DNA from: Fusobacterium gastrosuis
GTDB taxonomy: Bacteria; Fusobacteriota; Fusobacteriia; Fusobacteriales; Fusobacteriaceae
Reading direction: 5' to 3'
Length of the DNA stretch: 64,000 bases
Assembly (NCBI RefSeq): GCF_900095285.1
Contig: NZ_LT607734.1
Coordinates: forward strand, 1,488,001-1,552,000
Of this stretch, positions 8,558 through 17,474 are shown in pieces. Numbering within the stretch: position 1 is the first letter of the stretch; every line of letters begins with the position of its first letter. Made by a program: the position numbers and the translations under genes. The notes beneath the pieces are model-generated. The model was given only the letters and a program-made list of their open reading frames with translations. It made no database searches and was not told the DNA's origin.

Positions 8558-9600
8558 TGAAACGAATAATTATGCATTACGACATGGACGCCTTCTTTGC
8601 TTCTGTCGAAATAAATAGAAATCCTAAATTAAAAGATAAAGCTTTGGTTGTGGGAGAAAATATAGTTACAACTGCAAGTTATGAAGCAAGAAAATATGGA
8701 ATTCATTCAGCAATGAAGGTATCTGATGCTAAAATTTTATGTCCAAAGCTTATAGTTATTCCAGTTGACAAAAAAGAGTATCAAAGAGTATCAAATCAAA
8801 TTCATGAACTTGTGTATAAAATAACTAATAAAGCTGAATTTATTTCTTTAGATGAGGGCTATATAGATTTAACAAATATAATAACTGAAGATAAGAAAAT
8901 ATACTTTGCTGAAACTTTTAGAAAAAGAATTAAAGAAATTACTAATTTAACTTGTTCTGTTGGAATAGGTTTTAATAAATTAAGTGCAAAAATTGCAAGT
9001 GATATAAACAAGCCTTTTGGGCAATTCATTTTTAATAATGAAGAGGAATTTATAAATTATATTTCAGACAAAAAAGTAAAAATTATTCCTGGAGTTGGAA
9101 AAAAATTTAATGAAACTCTAAAAAAAGATGGAATTTTTCTCGTGAAAGATGTTTTCAAATATACCTTAGATTATTTAGTTAAAAAGTATGGAAAATCAAG
9201 AGGAGAGAATCTTTATTGTTCAATCAGAGGAATTGACTATAGTGATATTGAATTTCAAAAAGGAATTCACTCCATAGGAAATGAAGAAACATTTATGATT
9301 CCTTTAATGGGAACTTTAGATTTAACTCGTGAAATAAATTCCTTATTTGAATTTACATATAATAGACTTGATAAGAAAAAGGTTTTTACTAAATCTATAA
9401 CTATAAAAATTAGATATATTAATTTTGAAACTATAACTAGAAGTAAAAAATTAAAAATAGCAACAAAAGAAAAAGAATATTTATATAATATAGTTTTAGA
9501 ATTATTTAATCTGTTAGAAAAAGATGATAATATTAGATTAATTGGTATCTATTTTGGGGATATTCAAAAGAATAATATAGTACAACTTCAATTAACTTAA
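8557..9600 (+). CDS. dinB: DNA polymerase IV (Y family)
   Basis: 347 residues, the usual length for DinB, an error-prone translesion polymerase. Palm motifs: YDMDAFFASVE (Asp9, with Asp11) and SLDEGYIDL with Asp99 and Glu100; the usual alanine after the acidic pair is glycine here. GVGKKFNETL is the helix-hairpin-helix of the thumb. The C-terminus ends IVQLQLT, a plausible beta-clamp-binding peptide. It overlaps the upstream sirtuin gene by one base and ends just before a terminator shared with gltS. No LexA box is evident upstream of the pair. Confidence 0.93.
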   Translation: MKRIIMHYDMDAFFASVEINRNPKLKDKALVVGENIVTTASYEARKYGIHSAMKVSDAKILCPKLIVIPVDKKEYQRVSNQIHELVYKITNKAEFISLDEGYIDLTNIITEDKKIYFAETFRKRIKEITNLTCSVGIGFNKLSAKIASDINKPFGQFIFNNEEEFINYISDKKVKIIPGVGKKFNETLKKDGIFLVKDVFKYTLDYLVKKYGKSRGENLYCSIRGIDYSDIEFQKGIHSIGNEETFMIPLMGTLDLTREINSLFEFTYNRLDKKKVFTKSITIKIRYINFETITRSKKLKIATKEKEYLYNIVLELFNLLEKDDNIRLIGIYFGDIQKNNIVQLQLT

Positions 9601-9636
9601 AAAGGAAGAGCAAAATTAATTACTCTTCCTTTTTTA
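9601..9636. terminator. Bidirectional terminator between dinB and gltS
   Basis: AAAGGAAGAG pairs with CTCTTCCTTT across a 12-nt loop, with T/A runs on both sides, between convergent genes. Confidence 0.85.
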
Positions 9637-9642
9637 TATTTA

Positions 9643-10878
9643 TTACTTAGTTTCAACAAAAGTTTTTATAAACCAAATAGTAGTAGGTTGATAGATAATG
9701 TCTACTAAGAAAGCACCAACTATTGGGACTATCATCATAGCTTTTCTTGACATACCATATTTTTCGTTTAGTGCCGTCATATTGACAATGGCAGAAGGTG
9801 TTGCTCCTAATCCATGACCACATAATCCAGCACACATTACAGCAGCATCATAGTTTGCTCCTAATATTTTAAATACAATAAAATATGCAACAATTATCAT
9901 AAATATAACTTGACAAGCTACAACAAGAAGCACTCCACCTATTAGACCAGAAAGTTCCCATAATTTTAATGTCATAAGTGCCAATGAAAGATAAAGATTT
10001 AACATTACATTTCCGATTCCATCTACTAAAGAAAAATTAAAATTATAAATTTTTGTTTTCTCATTTATATTTCTCATTAAAACAGCAACAAACATTGCAC
10101 CTACATAGGCAGGAAAATCCATTTTAATTAATTTCCCAATTTGAACTGAAATTAAGCTTCCAATTGCCATACAAACTAAAATAGAAACAACATTTTTTAT
10201 AATATCTAAATCTGAAAGCTTTTCTACACTATCTGCATTTATATTACTAATTGAATTATCTAATGTTTCAGAAGTATCAGGGCTTAAATTATGTTTTTCT
10301 ATTAATTTTCTTCCAAGTGGCCCACCAATCAATACAGCTGTAATTAAACCAAAAGTTGCAGCTGCTGCACCAACAAGTGGAGCACTTTCATAACCCATAT
10401 TTGAAAAGCTTGTTCCATAAGCAAGTGCTGCTCCATGTCCACCTATCATAGAAATAGCACTGGACAATAAAGCATATGGAGCTTCAAGACCTGTTAACTT
10501 TGTGATGGTGATTCCTATTGCATTTTGAAAAATTGAAATTATTCCACAGATTAGCCAGTAAATAATCAGTAGCTTTCCTCCTTTTTTTAATAAAGAAAAA
10601 CTTGCTCCCAAACCGACTGTAGTAAAAAATACTAACATAAATGTAGATTGAAAAGTATTTTCAAAAGTAAATTTAAAAATATTTCCATTATGTCCTAACC
10701 ATGTTATAAACATAAATAAAAATCCACCCACAACAGGAGCAGGAATACAATATTTATTAAGAAAACTAATTCTTTTCTTAATTGAATAACCAATAATTAA
10801 TAAAATTGCAGCAAGTGCTAAAGTCAATGTCGAGTTAAGTTTTATATTTAAAACTCCTTCAATTATTTCAAAACTCAT
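9643..10878 (-). CDS. gltS: Sodium/glutamate symporter
   Basis: A 411-residue inner-membrane carrier of the GltS (ESS) family with about ten hydrophobic segments in two inverted halves. Family marks include CIPAPVVGGFLF near residues 43-54, SAISMIGGHGAALAYG near 140-155 and the matching CAGLCGHGLGATPSA in the second half. It imports L-glutamate with Na+. This fits an amino-acid fermenter and complements the glutamate-yielding histidine pathway at the left of the window. Single gene with an AGGAGG site, sharing a terminator with dinB. Confidence 0.94.
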   Translation of the reverse strand: MSFEIIEGVLNIKLNSTLTLALAAILLIIGYSIKKRISFLNKYCIPAPVVGGFLFMFITWLGHNGNIFKFTFENTFQSTFMLVFFTTVGLGASFSLLKKGGKLLIIYWLICGIISIFQNAIGITITKLTGLEAPYALLSSAISMIGGHGAALAYGTSFSNMGYESAPLVGAAAATFGLITAVLIGGPLGRKLIEKHNLSPDTSETLDNSISNINADSVEKLSDLDIIKNVVSILVCMAIGSLISVQIGKLIKMDFPAYVGAMFVAVLMRNINEKTKIYNFNFSLVDGIGNVMLNLYLSLALMTLKLWELSGLIGGVLLVVACQVIFMIIVAYFIVFKILGANYDAAVMCAGLCGHGLGATPSAIVNMTALNEKYGMSRKAMMIVPIVGAFLVDIIYQPTTIWFIKTFVETK

Positions 10879-11000
10879 AAAAACCCCTCCTTTAATTTTA
10901 TTTAATTTAGGTTAACACTAAAATAAGCTTAAATCAAATATTTAAAATGAAAAGATAATATAAATAGTATAAATATTTTTTTCTATGTTAAAATACTTTT

Positions 11001-11029
11001 TTGACAAAGTTAAAATTTTATGATACTAT
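11001..11029 (+). promoter_or_regulatory. Promoter of tRNA-Leu
   Basis: Consensus -35 TTGACA, 17-nt spacer, -10 TACTAT, ending 13 nt before the tRNA. Confidence 0.8.
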
Positions 11030-11042
11030 AAGTCTTGGATAC

Positions 11043-11129
11043 GCCGAAGTGGTGAAATTGGTAGACGCACCAGACTCAAAATCTGGAGTTCTTCGGAGCG
11101 TGCGGGTTCGAGTCCCGCCTTCGGCACCA
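11043..11129 (+). tRNA. tRNA-Leu, anticodon CAA
   Basis: 87 nt with a 7-bp acceptor stem GCCGAAG/CTTCGGC, discriminator A and encoded CCA. The anticodon stem CCAGA/TCTGG encloses loop CTCAAAA, giving anticodon CAA (reads UUG). The long variable arm (GTTCTTCGGAGC region) is typical of class II tRNA-Leu, and the T arm is GCGGG-TTCGAGT-CCCGC. It stands alone with its own promoter and terminator. Confidence 0.97.
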
Positions 11130-11160
11130 TTAGTTTTTATAAATTAATATAAGTTTATAT

Positions 11161-11194
11161 AACTCTCTAAAAATAATACTTTAGAGAGTTTTTT
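11161..11194 (+). terminator. Terminator after tRNA-Leu
   Basis: AACTCTCTAAA pairs with TTTAGAGAGTT around a 7-8 nt loop, followed by a T run. Confidence 0.85.
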
Positions 11195-11255
11195 ATTTTT
11201 ATAACAAAAAAATCTCAGTAAATTAATACCGAGAGTTTAAAATCTTAACCTTTAA

Positions 11256-11380
11256 CTAGGGTTTGTATTTTTCATATATTTTATTTCTGTGGTTATAATC
11301 TACAGCCACAATGATTAACATATCAGCTTGAATCTCTACAATTAATTATAATCCATTACTCTATAGCGTCACATTCCTTA
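11256..11380 (-). pseudogene. Decayed RelE/ParE-superfamily toxin gene, C-terminal remnant
   Basis: On the minus strand one frame reads RYRVMDY (from about 11368). After a frameshift another frame reads LIVEIQADMLIIVAVDYN and then HRNKIYEKYKP before a stop at 11256-11258. Joined, this matches the C-terminal half of RelE-like mRNA interferases (W-R-Y-R-V-G-D-Y-R-L-I-V-E-I ... H-R-x-x-I-Y). The codon before RYRV is TGA where the family usually has Trp, and a second stop lies at the frameshift, so there are at least two lesions. No intact antitoxin is visible. The rest of the 420-nt interval after the tRNA holds only two hairpins. Confidence 0.6.
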
Positions 11381-11440
11381 TTGAAAGAAAAGTCAATAAC
11401 TAAAGATATAAAGTTTTGGAAAAATAAGAATAAAAAGCTT

Positions 11441-11486
11441 AAAAATAAAAACGCATTCTCGAAACATAAATGTCTAGAAAATGCGT
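11441..11486 (-). terminator. Likely terminator of coaX
   Basis: ACGCATT pairs with AATGCGT, with an inner ACAT/ATGT stem. On the minus strand the hairpin is followed by TTTTTATTTTT. It lies about 60 nt downstream of the coaX stop. Confidence 0.65.
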
Positions 11487-11549
11487 GACTAAATTTATAC
11501 CTAAATATTTTATAGCTATAAGACTAGTAAAAGTGTATAATGTCAATTT

Positions 11550-12329
11550 TTATTTTTTATTTAATTGATATAAACTGTATAAACCATTTAGACTTAGATC
11601 AGAATCGTATTCATCAATTTCATCAATTTCTGCTGACAAAATTTTTCCAAGTCCTCCTGTTGCTAACACAAAAACTTCTTCCTTTATCTCTTCTTTTATT
11701 TTCTTTATAATATGTTTTATTTGCCCTGCATATCCATAAAATATAGCAGCTTGAATTTGTTTAATAGTATCAGTACCTAAGATACTACTTGGGGTAGTAA
11801 ATTTTACTCTAGGTAACTTAGCTGTATTACCGCACAGAGCATTTATAGACATATCTATTCCTGGAAGAATTCCTCCACCGACATAAACTCCTTTTTTTAG
11901 AACATCGTAAGTTGTAGCTGTCCCAAAATCAAAAATTACTAAATTTGAATTAGGATATTTTTTTAATGCTTCTACAATATCTATTATTCTGTCAGCACCA
12001 AAGCCGGTATTATTAACATTTGGAGCAAAAGTAAAAGGTAATATTTTATCTATATCAACAATCAATGGTTCAACATTAAAATATTTTCTTGAAAAAAATT
12101 GAAATGTAGTAATTATATTTGGTACAACAGAAGATATCAATATAGCTCTCACAGACTCAGAATCGATATTTATATTCTTAAATTGAGTTATATTTCTAAA
12201 ATATGAAAAGTATTCATCTTCAGTCATTTTATCGTTTGTTGCAATTCTAAATGTTGATAATAACCTACCGTTTGCATCGTATATTCCAGTTACAATATGA
12301 GTGTTTCCAATATCTAATCCTATAATCAT
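11550..12329 (-). CDS. coaX: Type III pantothenate kinase
   Basis: 259 residues, ASKHA fold. MIIGLDIGNTHIVTGIYD at the N-terminus is the phosphate-binding loop with Asp6; TGFGADRI holds the catalytic-base region, and VIFDFGTATTYDV and GGGILPGI are further family blocks. It phosphorylates pantothenate, the first step of CoA synthesis, and is the enzyme found in many bacteria that lack CoaA. An upstream in-frame TTG at 12347 was rejected because the AAGGAG site lies between it and the ATG at 12329. It is a single gene. Confidence 0.93.
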   Translation of the reverse strand: MIIGLDIGNTHIVTGIYDANGRLLSTFRIATNDKMTEDEYFSYFRNITQFKNINIDSESVRAILISSVVPNIITTFQFFSRKYFNVEPLIVDIDKILPFTFAPNVNNTGFGADRIIDIVEALKKYPNSNLVIFDFGTATTYDVLKKGVYVGGGILPGIDMSINALCGNTAKLPRVKFTTPSSILGTDTIKQIQAAIFYGYAGQIKHIIKKIKEEIKEEVFVLATGGLGKILSAEIDEIDEYDSDLSLNGLYSLYQLNKK

Positions 12330-12447
12330 TTTAATCTCCTTGTACAAATAATATTCTTAGAAATTATATTCTTATTTCTTTCTGATGTCAAATATTTAAA
12401 AACAAATTTTATTTTCAAATAATGTACAATATTATTTTCTAAAATGA

Positions 12448-12476
12448 TTGATTAAAAAAAAATAATATGATATAGT
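12448..12476 (+). promoter_or_regulatory. Promoter of the CcpN-like regulator and fbp
   Basis: -35 TTGATT, 17-nt A-rich spacer, -10 TATAGT, about 34 nt before the start codon. Confidence 0.65.
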
Positions 12477-12509
12477 AAAAAATAGATGAATTAAAAAGGA
12501 GAAAATAAA

Positions 12510-13103
12510 ATGAAATTAACAGAAAGACAAGAAAAAATACTAGAATTAATTAAAGAAAAATCTCCTATTTCTGGGGATGAAATTGCAGAAAAATTAGGTG
12601 TTACAAAATCTGCTTTAAGAACAGATTTTTCTATTTTAACCGGTCTTAATCTAGTTAGTTCAAAAACAAAAAAAGGGTATTCATATAAAAATAAATGTGC
12701 ATTAAATATTGTAAAAACAGTTATGAGCCCTCAAAATTCTATTGATGTAAAAACAAGTGTATATAATGCCATTATTCATTTGTTTAATTATGATTTAGGG
12801 ACTCTTTTAGTTGTGGATAAGGATAATTTAGTGGGAATAATCTCAAGAAAAGATTTACTTAAATCTGCTCTGAATGCGAAAAATATTGAAAAAATTCCTG
12901 TAAGTATGATAATGACAAGAATGCCTAATTTAATTTATTGTTATGAAGATGATACCATAGCAGAAGCGACAAAAAAATTAATAGAACATGAAATAGATTC
13001 TATTCCTGTTCTAAAAAGAGATAAAGCAAAATTTTGTGTTGTAGGAAGATTTACTAAAACAAATGTAACTAAATTATATTATAAAGAAATCATTGATAAT
13101 TAA
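12510..13103 (+). CDS. HTH-CBS transcriptional regulator, CcpN-like
   Basis: 197 residues. The N-terminal winged helix-turn-helix (residues 1-60) contains ISGDEIAEKLGVTKSALRTD. Two CBS domains follow (about 70-130 and 135-195), with SRKDLLKSALN and a VGRFTKTNVTKLYY-type second repeat. This is the architecture of Bacillus CcpN/YqzB, a repressor of gluconeogenic genes (gapB, pckA) whose CBS pair senses adenine nucleotides. Here the next gene is fructose-1,6-bisphosphatase, 33 nt downstream in the same direction, so regulator and a gluconeogenic enzyme are probably co-transcribed. Role inferred from architecture and neighbour. Confidence 0.8.
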   Translation: MKLTERQEKILELIKEKSPISGDEIAEKLGVTKSALRTDFSILTGLNLVSSKTKKGYSYKNKCALNIVKTVMSPQNSIDVKTSVYNAIIHLFNYDLGTLLVVDKDNLVGIISRKDLLKSALNAKNIEKIPVSMIMTRMPNLIYCYEDDTIAEATKKLIEHEIDSIPVLKRDKAKFCVVGRFTKTNVTKLYYKEIIDN

Positions 13104-13136
13104 AATTTTTATTAATTTTATTGAAAGGAAGAGAGA

Positions 13137-15080
13137 ATGAACGAATTAAAATATTTAGAACTACTTTCAAAAACTTTTAAAAATATTGATGAAACATCAA
13201 CAGAAATTATAAATTTACAAGCAATTATGAATTTGCCAAAAGGTACAGAGCATTTCATAACTGATGTGCATGGAGAATATGAAGCATTTAATCATATATT
13301 AAGAAATGGTTCGGGAACTGTTAGAAGAAAAATTGATGATTTGTTTTCTGAAATCTTAACTGAAAAAGAAAGAAATGAATTAGCTACAATAATTTACTAT
13401 CCAAAAGAAAAAGTTGAATTAATTCAAAAAGAATACAAAAAAAATAATGCAAATATAGATAAGTGGTTTACTATAACAATAATGCGTCTATTAGAAGTAT
13501 GTAGAGTTGTTTGTTCAAAATATACAAGATCAAAAGTTAGAAAAGCTATGACGAAGGATTTTGAATATATTTTACAAGAACTTCTATATGAAAATACCAA
13601 TCAAAAAAATAAAAAAGAATATTTAGAAGCCATTATAGATACTATACTTTCAATAAAAAGAGCAAAGGAATTTATAATAGCGATAGCCAATTTAATTCAA
13701 AGATTAAATATAGACCATTTGCATATAGTTGGTGATATTTATGATAGAGGTCCCAGCCCACATTTGATTATGGATAAATTGGCAGAATACAACAATATTG
13801 ATATTCAGTGGGGAAATCATGATATTTTATGGATAGGTGCTGCTCTTGGGAATAAAGCGTGTATAGCTAATGTTTTAAGAATATGTTGTAGATATAATAA
13901 TAAAGAAATTTTAGAAGATGCCTATGGAATAAATTTACTACCACTTGCTACATTTGCTATGAAATATTATGGTAATGATCCATGTAAAAAATTTAGAGCA
14001 AAAGAGGGAATAGATACTGACTTAATTGCACAAATGCACAAGGCTATAAGTATAATTCAATTCAAAGTAGAAGGTATTTATTCACAGAGAAACCCAGAGT
14101 TTAAAATGCAATCTAGAGAATTATTAAAAGATATAGATTATTCAAAAGGAACAATTGTTATAGACAATAATGAGTATATTTTGAATGACACAAATTTTCC
14201 TACAATTGATCCTGAACATCCTCTGGACTTACTTGAAGAAGAAGCTGAAATACTTGATAGATTAAAAGCTTCTTTTATGGGAAGCGAAAAATTACAAAAA
14301 CATATTAAACTTTTGTTTAATAAAGGTTCTATGTATCTAAAGCATAATTCCAATCTTTTATTCCATGCATGCATTCCAATGGATAGAAATGCTGAATTTA
14401 GTGTTTTTGAAATAGATGGAGAAAAATATAGTGGGAAAGCATTTTTAGATAAAATTGATAACATAGTGAGATTGACTTATCATGATAGAAAAAATTCAAA
14501 TAGAAATAAAAAATATTTAGATTTTATATGGTATTTATGGTCTGGAGAATTTTCACCACTTTTTGGAAAAGATGTCATGAGAACATTTGAAAGATATTTT
14601 ATTGATGATAAAACTATTCATAAAGAAAATAAAAATCCATATCATAAATTGATAAATAATGAAGAAATATGTGATAAAGTTTTATTGGAATTTGGGCTAA
14701 ATCCATCAATGTCACATATAATTAATGGACATATTCCAGTTAAGGTAAAAGAAGGAGAAAGCCCTATAAAGGCAAATGGAAAACTTTTAATAATAGATGG
14801 TGGCTTTTCAAGAGCATATCAAAAAACAACTGGAATTGCAGGTTATACATTAATATATAATTCGTATGGTATTAAACTGGCATCTCATCTAAGTTTTAGT
14901 TCAAAGGATGAGGCAATTTTAAACGAGGTTGATATGGTTTCCTCACATATAATAGTAGAAGAGAAATCAAAAAGAATTAGGGTTAAAGATACTGATATAG
15001 GAAAAGAAATTCAAAATCAAATAAATGACTTAAAAAAATTATTAAATGCTTATGTTACAGGGCAAATTAAATTAAAGTAA
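13137..15080 (+). CDS. fbp: Class III fructose-1,6-bisphosphatase
   Basis: 647 residues, the typical length of the Firmicutes-type class III enzyme, which is unrelated to the class I FBPase of enterics. The metallophosphatase motifs are visible: TDVHGEYEAF (Asp43, His45), HIVGDIYDRGPSPH and WGNHDILW, then NGHIPVK and DGGFSRAYQKTTGIAGYTL near the C-terminus. It converts fructose-1,6-bisphosphate to fructose-6-phosphate in gluconeogenesis, which an amino-acid fermenter needs for cell-wall and LPS sugars. It follows the CcpN-like regulator and is closed by a terminator. Confidence 0.94.
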   Translation: MNELKYLELLSKTFKNIDETSTEIINLQAIMNLPKGTEHFITDVHGEYEAFNHILRNGSGTVRRKIDDLFSEILTEKERNELATIIYYPKEKVELIQKEYKKNNANIDKWFTITIMRLLEVCRVVCSKYTRSKVRKAMTKDFEYILQELLYENTNQKNKKEYLEAIIDTILSIKRAKEFIIAIANLIQRLNIDHLHIVGDIYDRGPSPHLIMDKLAEYNNIDIQWGNHDILWIGAALGNKACIANVLRICCRYNNKEILEDAYGINLLPLATFAMKYYGNDPCKKFRAKEGIDTDLIAQMHKAISIIQFKVEGIYSQRNPEFKMQSRELLKDIDYSKGTIVIDNNEYILNDTNFPTIDPEHPLDLLEEEAEILDRLKASFMGSEKLQKHIKLLFNKGSMYLKHNSNLLFHACIPMDRNAEFSVFEIDGEKYSGKAFLDKIDNIVRLTYHDRKNSNRNKKYLDFIWYLWSGEFSPLFGKDVMRTFERYFIDDKTIHKENKNPYHKLINNEEICDKVLLEFGLNPSMSHIINGHIPVKVKEGESPIKANGKLLIIDGGFSRAYQKTTGIAGYTLIYNSYGIKLASHLSFSSKDEAILNEVDMVSSHIIVEEKSKRIRVKDTDIGKEIQNQINDLKKLLNAYVTGQIKLK

Positions 15081-15089
15081 ATTTGTTAA

Positions 15090-15127
15090 AACGGAACTGA
15101 GAATAAGTGATGTTCCGTTATTTTTTT
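15090..15127 (+). terminator. Terminator after fbp
   Basis: AACGGAAC/GTTCCGTT stem with a 14-nt loop followed by A and seven T residues. Confidence 0.85.
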
Positions 15128-15233
15128 ATATTTTAATGAAAATATTTTAGGGTTTCAAAGGATGGGATAGCAGTTCAGTATTTTTTAAAAAAATATTGAG
15201 TCTTGTATAAGGAGGGTAACTAAAAAAATAATA

Positions 15234-15262
15234 TTGCTTTTTTTTAAAATAAGTGTTATATT
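15234..15262 (+). promoter_or_regulatory. Promoter of the FadL-type porin gene
   Basis: -35 TTGCTT, 17-nt spacer, -10 TATATT, about 40 nt upstream of the start codon. Confidence 0.6.
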
Positions 15263-15302
15263 ACTGGTGTAATTTTATATTTTTAACAAAACAGGGGGAA
15301 AA

Positions 15303-16724
15303 ATGAAAAATAAATTTTTAATTTTAAGCTTAGCAATATCAGCTTCTGCATTTGGAGCATCGATAGACCACATTCAAACATATTCGCCAGATTATTTGGC
15401 TAACCAAGCTCAAAATGGTATGATAAATAATGTTTCTGCTTATTATAACCCAGCAGGTGTTGGAAGATTAGAAGAGGGGAAATATGTTCATGCAGGTTTA
15501 CAATATGCATTTGGAAATGAAACTATGTCTTATGCTGGAAAAACACATAAAGCAAATTTAAGACAAGCTATTCCAAATATGGCATTATATTCAGTGGATG
15601 ATAAAGGAGCGTATTTTGCAACTTTTGGTGGAATTGCTGGTGGAGGAGATTTAAAATATAATGGTGTTCCAGGATTAAATGTTGCTATGTATAAATATAA
15701 GGCTATGGGGCTAGGTCTTTATGATAAAGGAACAAAAGTTGAAGGTTCTAATAAATATGAACAACTAACTTTAGGAAGAGCATTTAATATTGATGATAAA
15801 CTATCTGTATCTGTTGCAGGTAGAGTTGTACATGGAACTAGAGAATTAAAAGGAACAATAGATATAGGGCTTAACCCTAATCAAAGTTTTGTAAATGCAT
15901 CAAAAACAAAATTACAGAACCAAATTTCAGGATTACCAGCAGCTCAACAACAAGCTGCTATTCAACAATATACAGCAAAAATGGGAGCATTGTTGAAAAA
16001 TGGTTTACAAGGTGATATTGATGTGAAGAGAGAAGCTTGGGGATATGGTTTTCAATTAGGAATTGATTATAAAGCAACTGAAAAATTAAATTTAGCTGCT
16101 AGATATGACTCAAGAGTAAAACTAAACTTTAAATCTAAAGGTAGTGAAAACCAATTAAATATATCTGACATAATTGGAACAAATATTGGAACAAATATAG
16201 GATTTACTAGTTTCTATAATCAATATATGCCTGGTACAAAAACAAGAAGAGATTTACCAGCAATATTAGCTTTGGGAGCTTCATATAAAGTAACAGATAA
16301 ATGGACTGTTTCTGCTGCTGCAAATTATTATTTCAATAAAGATGCAAAAATGGATAGAGTTGTTGACACTGAAGGAAATAAGCATGGAAGAGATTATAAA
16401 AATGGATGGGAAATAGCATTAGGAAATGAATATCAATTAAATGATAAATTTACTTTAATTGGAAGTATTAATTACGCAAAGACTGGAGCAAAAGCTTCTT
16501 CATACAGTGATGTTGAATATGCAATAGATTCTACTACACTAGGAGCTGGTGTAAGATACAAATATGATGAAACTTTAGATATTGCTGGATCTGTGGCTCA
16601 TTTTATTTACAATACATCTGAAGGAAATTTTGCAAATAAATATGCTAAATACGGAGTGACTGAAAATCAAAAATATAAAAAGTCTATAACAGCAGTTGGT
16701 ATCTCTTTAACTAAAAAGTTCTAA
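15303..16724 (+). CDS. OmpP1/FadL-family outer-membrane transport protein
   Basis: 473 residues. A signal peptide (MKNKFLILSLAISASAFGA, cleaved near residues 18-19) is followed by a FadL-like N-terminal hatch (NNVSAYYNPAGVGRL matches the NNPAG-type motif of the family) and a beta-barrel with alternating residues. It ends in the aromatic residue KKF, as expected for BAM-assembled barrels. Family members let long-chain fatty acids or other hydrophobic compounds cross the outer membrane. This is direct evidence for a diderm host. Single gene with its own promoter and terminator; a TetR-type regulator follows. Confidence 0.88.
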   Translation: MKNKFLILSLAISASAFGASIDHIQTYSPDYLANQAQNGMINNVSAYYNPAGVGRLEEGKYVHAGLQYAFGNETMSYAGKTHKANLRQAIPNMALYSVDDKGAYFATFGGIAGGGDLKYNGVPGLNVAMYKYKAMGLGLYDKGTKVEGSNKYEQLTLGRAFNIDDKLSVSVAGRVVHGTRELKGTIDIGLNPNQSFVNASKTKLQNQISGLPAAQQQAAIQQYTAKMGALLKNGLQGDIDVKREAWGYGFQLGIDYKATEKLNLAARYDSRVKLNFKSKGSENQLNISDIIGTNIGTNIGFTSFYNQYMPGTKTRRDLPAILALGASYKVTDKWTVSAAANYYFNKDAKMDRVVDTEGNKHGRDYKNGWEIALGNEYQLNDKFTLIGSINYAKTGAKASSYSDVEYAIDSTTLGAGVRYKYDETLDIAGSVAHFIYNTSEGNFANKYAKYGVTENQKYKKSITAVGISLTKKF

Positions 16725-16743
16725 TAGATTGAAACTTTTAAAG

Positions 16744-16777
16744 TAGAACTTTATTAAAAATGAAGTTCTATTTTTTT
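16744..16777 (+). terminator. Terminator after the porin gene
   Basis: TAGAACTT/AAGTTCTA stem with an 11-nt loop, then seven T residues. Confidence 0.85.
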
Positions 16778-16823
16778 ATTTTTGTGATATAATATGAAAA
16801 AATTATAATTGGTAGGAGGAATT

Positions 16824-17393
16824 ATGCCAAAGAAAATTATTTTCTCTAAAGAAACTATTATTGAAAAAGCTTTTGAACTTTTTAAGGAAGAAGGAATAGA
16901 TAGTATAAGTGCAAGAAATGTAGCTAAGGCGTTAAATTGTTCCCCTGCACCTATTTATAGTTCAATTGGTTCTATGGATATTTTAAAAGATGAATTGGTA
17001 AATAAAGCCAAGAAATTATTTATGGACTATATTACTGTTAAAAAAACTAACATAAAATTTTTAGATATAGGTATGGGGTTTGTAATTTTTGCTCGTGAAG
17101 AAAGACAACTTTTTTCTAACATATTTTTAATAGAAAGCATGGAAAGAGCTTTAATGACAGAATTTTTAGATCTTATACATGATGAGATGAAAAAAGATAG
17201 TAGATTTTTCCATTTAACAGATGACGAGCGTAATGAAATTTTTATGAACTGTTGGATATTTTTAAATGGACTAGCAACTCTAATTGCAACAGGTTTTATA
17301 AAAAATCCTAGTGATGATTATATTAAAGAAAAATTACTTAATAACCCAGCAAAATTACTTTATGAATATTTAGAAAAACATCCAAAAAAATAA
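16824..17393 (+). CDS. TetR/AcrR-family transcriptional regulator
   Basis: 189 residues. The N-terminal helix-turn-helix (about residues 8-55) contains AFELFKEEGIDSISARNVAKAL and PIYSSIGSMDILKDEL, a typical TetR pattern. The C-terminal ligand domain resembles the TetR_C_33/WHG type (DERNEIFMNCWIFLNGLATL). The target is unknown; the porin gene just upstream is one candidate. A longer in-frame start (TTG at 16809) was rejected because the site GGTAGGAGG lies between it and the ATG at 16824. Confidence 0.82.
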   Translation: MPKKIIFSKETIIEKAFELFKEEGIDSISARNVAKALNCSPAPIYSSIGSMDILKDELVNKAKKLFMDYITVKKTNIKFLDIGMGFVIFAREERQLFSNIFLIESMERALMTEFLDLIHDEMKKDSRFFHLTDDERNEIFMNCWIFLNGLATLIATGFIKNPSDDYIKEKLLNNPAKLLYEYLEKHPKK

Positions 17394-17402
17394 TTAAAAT
17401 TC

Positions 17403-17430
17403 GAAGTTGCAAAGCAGCAACTTCTTTTTT
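17403..17430 (+). terminator. Terminator after the TetR gene
   Basis: GAAGTTGC/GCAACTTC stem with a 6-nt loop followed by six T residues. Confidence 0.85.
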
Positions 17431-17474
17431 ATTAAAGTATGTTATAATAGCAAATAAATAAATGAGGTGAGAAT

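Noticed and set aside
11161..11549. An intact toxin-antitoxin system next to tRNA-Leu
   Set aside because: The toxin reading frame has stop codons and a frameshift, and no antitoxin reading frame is seen.
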